A DNA stretch of 64,000 bases from Sympetrum striolatum (taxonomy: Eukaryota > Arthropoda > Insecta > Odonata > Libellulidae), in contig OX388350.1 in the NCBI GenBank assembly GCA_947579665.1, forward strand, positions 2,852,001 to 2,916,000, in the 5' to 3' direction. Position 1 is the first letter of the stretch; every line of letters begins with the position of its first letter. This document shows, piece by piece, positions 34,728 to 44,910 of this stretch. The position numbers were made by a program, and so were the translations under genes. The notes beneath the pieces were generated by a model. That model was not told the origin of the DNA. It made no database searches and saw nothing but the letters and a program-made list of their open reading frames with translations.

Positions 34728-37584
34728 ATAGATTTTGATGGTATTTAGTTTGGCTATTTATCGAGCCTTTTTACTGGTGGACAGACGGACACACATAATT
34801 TTCTTGAACAAATTTTTAGTCGTAATCGTTTCAATATCGTTGATGAGAATGGTAGAACTATCTGTTGCCATTCAGTTTGATGACAATTCACGTCAACGGT
34901 GCAAGAGTGAGTGAATTTCTCCAGTGAACATCAAGAAAATCGTATTTCCGGTTTGCACTTCGCTCTGCCGTCCTTCATTTCCACTTCTCTTCATCGCCTC
35001 GACTTGCTTAGAATCTAATTTACATTTCCTCTTCGCCCTCCTTCTATATTCATAAACTTTCCCTCCATCTTCAATATCGCATTGCCTACATTACCCTTCG
35101 TATTCGCTCTTATTCGGAAGATGTCTTTGCTATTTCCAGTGCGCTTTTCCGCCATGTTGGCAGCGATCTATTCCTCGTAGTTTATCCTAAAAAATGAAGG
35201 AGGCGAGATAGAGACAAAGCAAACTGCGTAGCGGAACCTCCCGGAGAGTTTAATTTTCTCTGCTCGTTGTCTAGGAGACGCCCACGCTTACATCGAAGTG
35301 TTTATGAGACTTTTCGATACCCGAGATCACCTAGGCGACGGCACTTCAAGGGATTCTATTACAATTTGGAATTTAAAGAGCGACTAATAGCAGATGAGTA
35401 ATGCATGAGATTGAAGTTCTTCTAGAATCTGCGATGAGACTGCAGGAAATTGTGTATTTACTATGCTTTCCCGAAAGCTTTGCGGAGGTGTTTGTGTCGT
35501 TATAATTAGCATTTGTCTAAGCAGAGACGCGCAACTTCTTCTTTAATATGTCTTCATTGTTATATGTTCTCGTGCAAATTTGCATTTCGTCAATTTTCAT
35601 AAATTTCCCCCGACTTACAGAAATTACATTATACTTCATAATAATGTACTTTTATGCAATATCACTGATATTCTTCTATGTAATATTAACGTAGTGCAAG
35701 GTTTATTCACCTTTTGTCCAATGCAATTTGATTATTTAATGAGGATATGAACGTGAAAGCCAATAAGGTATCATTATCATGCTTTCAGTGTTATTTCTAC
35801 AGCATATATTTATCCCTATTAAAATTATCAAATGAAAGATTGTGCACAACTTTATTGTCTAAGTTTGTCGAAAATAAATAGTTTTGGCCTCTTTTCTATA
35901 GATTTCGACATGTCTTACCATGTATATTTTTTACAATTAACTTAAAAGTTCAGAATTCATCTGTTTGGGTCTACTAAGAAGATTGATAAAGTGGAATGAG
36001 ACAGGTGAAGTAATATGAAAATTTTTGTGGGAAAGAAAAGCCAAATAAAAGCGGTTGTTTATGATTAATAACATTCTGAAGAGATCAAGTGTCCTGAAAA
36101 TTTAAGAAAAATCTAAGAAATGACATTTTTTTAATTCTGCATAAGAAATATGGAATTATTGCGAAGCCTTATTTATATGCAAGACGGTTGCTTGGTGACT
36201 AAAAATAATCCTGTTATTGTCACACGAGTTTGTTCAAGGCCTGAGCATTATGCAGATGCACTTAAGAGTAAGCCCTCTCATTTGTTTTCCCTCGTAATTT
36301 AAAATCGGAGAAGTTTCTAAAGAGGCAATTTCCAGAGGAGATGCATGACAATTGCGTCCGTGGCCCAAATGTAAGCTTAAGGATTCCTTACCCAATTTAC
36401 GTTCATTCCGATACTCTTAAATATATAGCCACATGGAGTGTGACAGATCATTATACCGACTCTTTCCCTGAATTTTCCCATCCTCTTTTATATTCTGTGA
36501 ATAAAGTAGAAAAGAAGTGATCTACATATGTACACTTCAAGCCGCCTATCAACACGAGACAGCGGGTTCATGACTTTTCTTATGGATTACTTTCGCGTAC
36601 CGCTCGAGAAAAAAATAATTCAGTTAATTCTTGAAGCGACTTGTCATTTCCCTGTTTTTTTTTTAATCTTTGTATGATAACGTACTATGCAACAGTGTGG
36701 ACGCATACTTTCGGATATATCTTCGTAAGAACGTACTTTTTAAATATTTTAAATAAATAACGGCTTTGCTAAAATCTCTAAATAAAAATATTCTAAAGAT
36801 TCTTACCCTTCATTATACAGCATCTCGGTGATGCTAGCTGATTTGTCGTAGCAGTTTGCCAAATAGCATATCCTTTTCAAATTCGCGAATGCAGTATTGT
36901 CGGCAGGGTTCCATCCACATATTAAGGGGTCCTCCGTTATGTTAGAGTGGCAGATGCCTTGCTTTTGCTTGTTGCTTTGCCGCTTGAAGCTGGTCGAATT
37001 TGCTGAATAGGAAAAGGAGAAACGTACTTCAGGAGTGGAACGTAATATATCGATAAGTCTGAAGGCGAATGACGTTTGCGAGAACAGGATCTCAGTTTCA
37101 TTTTCATTGGGAGCAGATTAGATAAAGTTTGTTTGATCTTCTCAATACAAGGACGCACAGACCAAAGTCAATAGGATAGAAAAAGTAAAGCCAAGTGGTT
37201 TTCGTAGTCTAATTATTGGAAAGGAATGTATGGTAAAATTATGCGCATGATTCCGGCGAAAGATGTAAGGAAAACCAGGAAACACGGAGTACAGTGAGTA
37301 GAGGAAGCTGATAATCTTCCGATAAAAAATAATAAAGCGCAACATATTTGATCATGTCCTGCGAAATCTGGTGGGACTTTACACTTGAAAAATACGTCCA
37401 AATATATGCACGTACTCAATAAGTAAATACCCTGCGGAAAGTATACGCCTAAGTTCATCTGCATTAATAGTAACGGGTGAAAATGGAAAAGTTAAATATC
37501 CAGTAATGAAAAAGTTCAAAAATAAACTAAAAGTTGCGAATTGAAACGCTTGTAATTATTTTTTGTTCATATTTGATTGTTGAA
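34728..37584. other. no supported gene
   Basis: Contains a GC-richer patch at 34950-35350 and AT-rich DNA elsewhere. Nothing coding is supported. Confidence 0.55.
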
Positions 37585-37624
37585 TATTAAACGTATCTTT
37601 TCTTACTTTTTTCAGGTAAGCACT
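37585..37624 (+). promoter_or_regulatory. candidate recursive-splice (ratchet) site 2
   Basis: ATCTTTTCTTACTTTTTTCAG ends at 37615 (18 of the 20 bases before the AG are pyrimidines) and is directly followed by GTAAGCACTG, a strong 5' splice site. The structure is the same as at 3721/3722, on the same strand, 33.9 kb downstream. Such sites split very long introns into steps. Use in splicing is inferred. Confidence 0.48.
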
Positions 37625-37860
37625 GGAATGTTTCTCAGAAATCTCGTCTGTAAAATCATCAGATTGATTTGAAGGATCATCGGTAAGGATTGGATCAATT
37701 ATTCTGTTATCTACATATATAAATACTAAAGTAAAGTAGAAAAAATAGTTAAATCGTCATAATATGTAAAAAATTACTATTCTCCATCGTCTGTTCCATA
37801 TCTAAGTTACCACTATCCGCTTAATTGACTGGAATTCGTTCTTGAACCGTAAAACCCAGG
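37625..37860. other. no supported gene; probable interior of a hAT remnant at its right end
   Basis: The hAT-type end at 37896 faces left, so part of this interval may be element sequence, but no left end was found. Confidence 0.3.
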
Positions 37861-37904
37861 GAGAATGGGGACCAAAAAGGTTGAGAACCCTTGCTGTACA
37901 ATGG
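37861..37904 (-). mobile_element. hAT-type DNA transposon terminal inverted repeat (solo end)
   Basis: On the minus strand from 37896 the sequence reads CAGCAAGGGTTCTCAACCTT, then TTTGGTCCCC. This matches the typical hAT end 'CAG.GGTTCTCAACCTTTTT'. The 8 bp outside, TACAATGG (37897-37904), would be the target-site duplication. Its partner copy and the opposite terminal repeat were not found nearby, so this is a fragment or the other end has diverged. Confidence 0.55.
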
Positions 37905-38299
37905 TTTGGGTCCCTTGGGAATCTATAAGCCTCCCGAGTTCGCTTTTCTCTTTTTACGAATGGGGTGGGAAAAAGTTAATTAACATCGGAATGTAGGGAT
38001 ACTTACCAAAAGTGAACTTTCGAACCAATTAAATTAAAAGTAATAATATAATAACTAATTAATATGAACCAAGTGATGTACTCTATTAGACGAGATAGTT
38101 GCTATTTTCAGTGAAACGCTGATCAAATTACATAGGTCCAGGTTTCCTGTATAGAAATAAATGAAAAATAAATGATGCATTGTATTTGCACTTACATCAC
38201 TCCGAAAGGTGCTTTTTAGGGCATTCTATGGATACACTTCGATTGTATGATAAATTGTGCGCTTTGCAATTTCTCTTGTTTGAAAGCTTCGCGAAGTGC
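37905..38299. other. no supported gene
   Basis: AT-rich, nothing recognisable. Confidence 0.5.
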
Positions 38300-38482
38300 C
38301 ATCTCGTAATAATAACAACTTCTCTAATGGAAACAAGAAGACCCCAATTACATCCATTTCAATAGTTATTACTATTTACAAAGACACGCAACCATTCCCT
38401 TGCGAGAATAATCTGACTAGCCGGGATTCGAACCCGGGACCTTGGCATTAGAGACCACTCCGCAGCCGCAATCTTCGTCAAT
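38300..38482 (-). mobile_element. tRNA-derived SINE
   Basis: The minus strand starts with a box A-like GCTGCGGAGTGGTCTC (38467-38452), then has a perfect T-arm, CCGGGTTCGAATCCCGG, with a 5-bp stem and canonical box B. A non-tRNA body follows, and the element ends near 38300-38312 in TTATTATTAC. The anticodon arm is absent and the acceptor arms pair poorly, so it is a SINE, not a tRNA. Length about 180 bp, as expected for insect SINEs mobilised by a non-LTR element with a TTA-type tail. Confidence 0.6.
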
Positions 38483-40359
38483 AGATTTTAGTCCATCAGT
38501 CGAAAGAGAACTTGGAATTGGATTCGAGCGCATCAATGGTGACTCGAGGACAAGTGGCCCTCAGTTTCGTTAAAATGTGTCATTTGGAGTAAATGATCGC
38601 AATGCGCATGCGCCGGTTCAGCGAATCACTGCATTGCGAGTTCCTCCATCACGTCCCCGCCACTATTTAAATTTAACCTCCCTTTTTTGTGCAATGTATG
38701 CAAATTGTGCTTGCTTTAAGCATGCATGAGGAGACCGAAAATGTTACGTCGGGAAGTTCCGCCGCCGAGTGGGGGTTAATTTTTTATCGTGGTACATTTT
38801 TGCGGAATGAGGATAGCGCTGGCGAAAATGAAAGCGAATGAGAACTCCGCGGAACGACGGCACTTTTTTCCGTCCAACACGAACGTATCCCTCCTCAGGG
38901 AACTCTTCCTGCGCAATACGTACTAACTTTCTCTAAGAGGTCCCCCGTGGACTCCGTATTGTCCAATCCAATTCACAGAAACTTTTTCAGCTCCATCGCT
39001 ATGTTCATGAAATAGCTAATTATTGTCTTTCGTATGTGAATGCGTGGCTCGAGGGATGGTGGTCGTTCAAAACTTGGTTCTCATTGAACATCCCACAGTT
39101 GGTAGGCTAGTTGTCTGGAAGCTGAGTATCCTGGAATCGGGGTCAACCCGCACGTACTAGAAGAAATCTGAAAATTAGATCTTCGCTCTCTAGGAGTTGA
39201 CATAAGTTGTTAATTGAAACTCGAAAAAGTGGATCTACTTAATCGAAGCATCGATTGCCTGTATTTTACAAATAGTGTTGGTTTATACGGCTCAAATCCT
39301 TAACAACCGAACACAACGGAGAGAGATTTCCACGACGAGATGCTTTCCCATTACTTTCCTCTCTTGGCCAAAGCGAGAGAAGTTCTCTTTGAAGTACCAC
39401 AAAATAACCTATGATTAATTTATTCAGCAGCATAAAATTAGAAATTACAAAAATAAATGCCGTTATTTTAATATACTTCATAATTCAGTAACTTCCCTAT
39501 TATCACAGCTATGACCGATACGAAAATAAAATTAATATACGTTTTTCTCTATCATGTACCAAAAGACATCATTCCATTCAAGAAGGGGTGGTGGTAGGAA
39601 CACATTTCCAGTAACCATTTCCAAAAAGGTCACTAAAAACCGTTGATATTACGTTACAGCGTAGAGTTCTCTTTCTATTTCATATCGAATGTCCTCAGTT
39701 GGAGACCCCCTTCGCATTAGAGCGATTAGACAATTTATTCGAACTTTTTCTGCTCCCGGAATGAAGCTTTCCATGAAAAATGCGCGTTTTTCTTCCCTTT
39801 TTTAATTTAAATGGAAATGGCCTCTGCAACGCCTTTTTTCCCATAATCCCCCGCTCCGAAAGCAACATAGTGCGCTTCCATTAGCGGGCGTTTCTCTTCG
39901 GTTGTAGCTCTATTTAACCGCGAGCGATGCTTAGATCAAACCGCTGTTGAATTAATAAAGCAAACAAACGAATATTACGGTCGATGGAAGCGGTTATTTC
40001 AAACCTGACTGACCAAGTGTCCTTATCTGTGGAGGGTCTCTTCAGAGAAGCGGATTGAGGAAGATTCCTTCATATCATCCACTAATGACACAGCCCTCGC
40101 GATGAACTGATTGCTATTGATGGCACCGTCATCAGCGGCCTTGGGTTATGCTCTATGAAGTGGTTTCCATTTTACTGAATACCCTGATAATGACAAATAA
40201 TTCATAGAATGCCTATAAGAGTAACATTTGAAATGGGGTATAAAAAATGCACTCTTCGGAATTATCTAGGTATGTAATAGTGCTAATTGGAACATTTTTA
40301 CATAATTAAAGATTCTATGAAAATTCGATTCGGGACCTGGCGAGATAATTACAAATGAA
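38483..40359. other. no supported gene; GC-richer islands
   Basis: Islands at 38730-38960 and 39840-40000 stand out from the AT-rich background and contain AATTAAT/ATTA motifs. A weak tRNA-like string (GGTAGGCTAGTTGTCTGG) occurs near 39102. No coding frame is supported. Confidence 0.45.
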
Positions 40360-40525
40360 AATTAGAGGTTTAAAATATCCAATGGCCGTTTTTGTCGGCG
40401 TTCCTCTTCTCATTCACCGGTATTCCGATAAAACAAAACTTTCCTTTCTTATTTTCTCGGAATACCGGTGCATGAGAAGAAGAACGCCGACAAAAACGGT
40501 CATTGGAGATTTTAAACCTCTAATT
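40360..40525. repeat. long hairpin with 69-bp arms (foldback element or hairpin RNA locus)
   Basis: 40360-40428 pairs with 40457-40525 at 65 of 69 positions, separated by a 28-nt loop. The arms begin AATTAGAGGTTTAAAAT, and the central part is GC-richer (CCGTTTTTGTCGGCGTTC) than the flanks. Size and symmetry fit a miniature inverted-repeat element or a transcribed long hairpin that could feed the siRNA pathway. No clear target-site duplication was seen. Confidence 0.8.
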
Positions 40526-43342
40526 CCTTAAAAGCTGTGTCCCAACTTTCCTTTCTTTACCAAGGAAAAACTCTGAATAATAATCAATCATTGTTAAATA
40601 TAAAATTTTGTAAAAAAATTAATTTAAATACTAATGATTGAGTTTGAAAACATTAAAGTTAATACTTTTGCAGAATTTTTGTGTAATTAAGATTGCGTCA
40701 TCGTATATGCACTGGAATTTTACTGTCATGATAGAGTACAATTTGTTCGATTTTGCATACCACGAATCGATTTGTTTGCTTCTAATTGAATTACGTTTAC
40801 TATCCTTTTAGATGTTACCGTAAGAACCATTATTTCTTCTGTGATATAATTAACGTATAACTTTTAAATTGATTAATGAAATGGTTTCTGGTGTTACCTT
40901 GTGGAAATTATCCATAATGGAAATATGTGATTGCACAAAGTGGTGTTTTTCGGTGGAATTGCACAAAGTGTCTCGTCTTATTTCCGTTTTAAATTGATAC
41001 TTAAAAGAGTACCGAGTTGAGAAATGTATATGAGTTTTTCGATTATTTATCTGTGTACTGAAAAATTAAACCTAATGAAAAATGTATATAAATATCGAAG
41101 GGCTGTTTCGGTAGGTGTTATTTAAGTTATGAGATGCTCGAATGTTGTCCTTTGATATCTTTTTTTAAGAAGCACTTAAATCGATAATCTTCCTTTAAAC
41201 GGACACTTTTGCTCGAAGGTCGCGCCTTCGTCGCTTCGATCTTCGACTATTTATAGTTCGGCTGTTTCCGAAACTCCATTCGCCGACGATTCGCAAACAT
41301 CAGTCGGCGATTCTTCCCTTGGAGATGAAGGACCCCGAGGCGGATGACGACGGTCTTTCATTTCGACGATTAGAATAGTTACAGCTCAACAGTGTTTGTC
41401 GTACATCACTATATGCTAATCCACAAATACTATCGCTAGTTTAATATATTTCTTCCAGATACGAATTGTTACGCTTTTTGTAGGATATTGTTGCAAGATT
41501 TCAGGGTTGAATAATCTGAGCAAACACTAAAAAAGTTCAATAACGAACGTGTTCCGTTTGCTATTGAACACGAACGCGTTCGAAGCACCCAAATATGAAA
41601 CAATATACTTGTAAGCAGAATCATTTTTATTGTATTTAATAACATAAACGCAATAACTAAAATCCATCACTAGCTCCAAAAAGAAGTTTACGGCTCTGCA
41701 ATGGGTATCTCAGGGAATCTTGTAATTAAAAAATTCATGGATCAAAAATAAAGGCGCGTATAATCTAAAACAGGAGCTCCAAAGCATACGAGTAAATCTA
41801 TGAATAACTTATTTTAGTTTGATACTTTGTTCCAATTTATGGTCAATTCGTAATAGACACATTAAAGGTTTTCTGACATAACTTTTTGTAACTCTATTTA
41901 AATTAAAAACAACAAAACTTTGTATTTTCACTATAATTTATTGGAACAACCAGTTGCAATCTTACGATCTTCTTCGGGTAACCGTACACTGAAATTGTGG
42001 TGGTTTAATAAATAAACAGAGTTTTTAAATATAAAATCGAAATTAGTTAATACGGCTTGCGGTTCCAGTGGACCGCATTTAGAAATGATTCCAGATTTAG
42101 TTTCATTTACTGACGTTTTACTATGAATTTTTCCTGATTTACCCTTAGTTTTACAACAAAATTTTGCATTAGTTACATCATTTACATGTTCGATTCGGTT
42201 ATCAACGCTTCATCCGACGCTTGGGAATGGAAAGGGTATTCGGAAAGACGGAATCGGAGGAAAGAATTTCCATCTGCTTATATATGTACCCTGCGAGTCC
42301 CCTTTCATCGTGGAATTTTCCACAGAGTAGGGACAGCGGCTTTGCATTCTACCAGAAAATTCGGGGATAAATCATTTTTATTTCTTTTCTGTCGATGGTC
42401 TGTAGATAGTCCTGTAAATTTACACCTACCTAACCTAAGTTCCCGAACAGAGGTCTACCGGAACTCCATGGCACTTGCCCATGGCGTTGCTTCCACATAC
42501 ATAAATACATGAGTACGCTCGTTGCTGCATCATGCTTAGCCCGTTCACCCTCACAGCTATTTCAAACTTCTAGATGCCGGTAGCTAAATATGTCCGTTTT
42601 ACAAATGGTTTTTAACGTACTTTCTCTATGCACAGGTACCGAGCAATGTCATAGTTTATCACGTGATACATCTTCTTAGTTATTGTACATGAAATTCTAC
42701 GTTAACTATAACCTTATGCAAGTGAAAATAAGAACGTGAAGACCATTCAGTGGAATGTTTTATACACAGAAAGACCAAAAGAATAAATATTCCTTATTTA
42801 TCGATGATATTCATACCTCTTGCTATTGAGAGCTTCCATTTTTATAATTCAACGAATTTTGTTTGTCATTTGTATGTCGCATTTTCCTGCTATACGGGAG
42901 GCATTTCAAATATGAACGATGCATTCATATTTTTAAAACATACCTGCCAAACAAGGAATTTGTTGGTGAAAACTACGAAATTACAGGATGATAGAGAAAA
43001 ATTAATATTTCGCAGCTATTATTCTCACGATTCTCATAGAACGGCAAAGAAAAAGAATTTCCTAGATTTTGAAAAAAGAAAAGTATATTCAGCAATTAAA
43101 TGAGCGGCGAAAATTGCGAAAAACAGGTTTTCAATCTAAATTTAGAATAAAGTAAGAAAACTATATCACTCGTAATTCCGTAATAAATAAGAAGCATAAA
43201 TATAAATATATCCATCACGGTACTCAATTTTAGGGATATTGCGCTTCTTTGTTTCAGCGTTCCTTTGTTTTTTTTTGGATGCATCTTTCTCTTAAACCAC
43301 ATTCTTACAACTTTCGTGCATTAATTTTAATTTTTTTAACTT
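40526..43342. other. no supported gene
   Basis: A GC-richer island at 41200-41370 is rich in TCGAAG/CTTCGA inverted motifs. A small inverted repeat GTTCAATA/TATTGAAC lies at 41535-41569. A weak acceptor-donor fusion (CTCTATGCACAG|GTACCG) is at 42635/42636. Open frames of 108 and 117 codons (42186-42512, 42750-43103) are unrecognisable. Confidence 0.45.
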
Positions 43343-43445
43343 ATTACACCTCCTCAGCATCTCATTCACCTTATCAAACCTAGTTTAACTCGGTCTTCAT
43401 CAACCACTAATATTCTAAATACGCAGAATCTTATTCATCCTATAC
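43343..43445 (-). pseudogene. decayed non-LTR reverse transcriptase C-terminal fragment
   Basis: The minus strand reads ..TRFDKVNEMLRRCNK, comparable to the common motif 'WT..V.NEEVLRR', preceded by a stop-riddled region aligned to the 'RLEAFEMW.WRRM' segment. Its nucleotide sequence aligns with the fossil at 14123-14215 (CTCCT.AGCATCT.ATTCAC, then CATC..CAACCAC.AAT), so both derive from related elements. Confidence 0.38.
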
Positions 43446-44867
43446 CAACCTTTTTCATATTAATCGCCAAGACGTTGTTTCATCAAATATTTATCTATAA
43501 CAAAATGGCACTAATTTGCTCTCGTTTGCCACAGTTTGTTATTTTGTTGCAATTCGAAGACTTCGATGCATTCAGTTTGGTTTGTTGCATAGTTTATTGT
43601 ATTATGAGTAAATTGTACTGGTGGTTAGTTCCATAGATAGGCATATTTTGGTTTTTCATAAAATTGTTCTTCGGCGATCTTTGCAATTAAGATTCCGAGT
43701 GTTTTGTTAATATTTTCAAGAGTAGATATTGCCGAGTTCAAATTTTATTCAAAGATAATCACCCAAATTTAGAGGCTCGTGGTTTACAGAGTTTAGATTT
43801 TGCTAATACGGTGTTAATCGCAGTGTATTCAATATTCAGTATGCATAAATTTAGTGCATAACATAAAAAAGATTGTGTCCAATACACAATTGGGTACTTC
43901 AATCGATCCATTTAATATTTTATACGGGGCATTTTAAAACTTTAATCTCGTTAATGGGGTATTGCACTGCGATGTGCAGTACATACGTCTGTGCGCCAAA
44001 ACTCAAGCGTTCTCCTGATACGAGTTGCACGGTTTTACGTCTGTTCGTTGGATACGGACTAAGAGGAGTGGATTGAGACCGTAATCCGTGGATGTTCGAT
44101 CTCTTTAAGAAGACGATCTTCCTCGAATAAAAAAAATTCGATTCCAATTTCCGGCGGCTACAGTTGACGCAGCATCTTAATTTGGTGCTACCAGCTGATG
44201 CAGGAGATTAAGGGAAAAAAGACGATCCAATTTTCGACAGTGTCGCGTTCCGATATATTTGCTTCTCTCGATGGAAGAGGCATTAAAGGGGAAATCTGAA
44301 TTTCCTTATTCATCCTACGAATCCTCGCATCCGATCGTCCTGTTTTTCTTCCGGTTTTCCATTTATAATTTTCCATCTTGTCATGTGCCTTCTTACCAAT
44401 CCATTTATTCAATATTTTTTTATGACAGTTTCCTTCCTCTTTCTTCCTGACCTTCCTCTCATCCTACGTCTTCCACCGGTCATCTTCTCTTCTTCTTTAC
44501 AGCTCTTTCACTGTCACACAACCACCGCACGTACTTTGTCACTCATCGCATTGCGATCATTTCACATTCTTCATGATTAGATCATCGCCGAAATCTTTTT
44601 TATTTTTATAGGATACCTCTTCCTTATGTATATTCTCGTCCATTTTCTTCCCAGGTAGATGATGAATAAAACTGGGTAAATGATTCATGACATAGGAAAT
44701 TCTATCGTTGACTTAATGTTGCCTTAGTGTCTCCAATAGCTCTAACAATATGTTACCAACTATGAAGTATGGCAGGTGTGGATTTCATTTTGTATTACTC
44801 GAAATTCATACCTGTAAGAAATATTATGCATAGGGTGCTGTGAAGATTATTCTCTCATAGAATATGT
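43446..44867. other. no supported gene
   Basis: Pyrimidine-rich stretch 44330-44560 gives stop-poor frames by composition. A weak acceptor-donor fusion (TTTTCTTCCCAG|GTAGAT) lies at 44654/44655. Confidence 0.5.
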
Positions 44868-44910
44868 TTCAGTGAGTAGAGCAAGAAAAGCCAATTTCAC
44901 TCCTCATCTC
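44868..44910 (+). repeat. dispersed short repeat, copy C
   Basis: TTCAGTGAGTAGAGCAAGAA and then TTTCACTCCTCATCTC, matching the left part of copy A (GTCAGTGAGAGAAGCAAGAG ... CTCACTCCTCATCC). Confidence 0.45.

Noticed and set aside
38404..38470. tRNA gene
   Set aside because: The T-arm is perfect but the anticodon arm is missing and the acceptor stem does not pair, so it is a SINE.
41535..41569. GTTCAATA/TATTGAAC inverted repeat
   Set aside because: Only 8-bp arms, expected by chance in AT-rich DNA.
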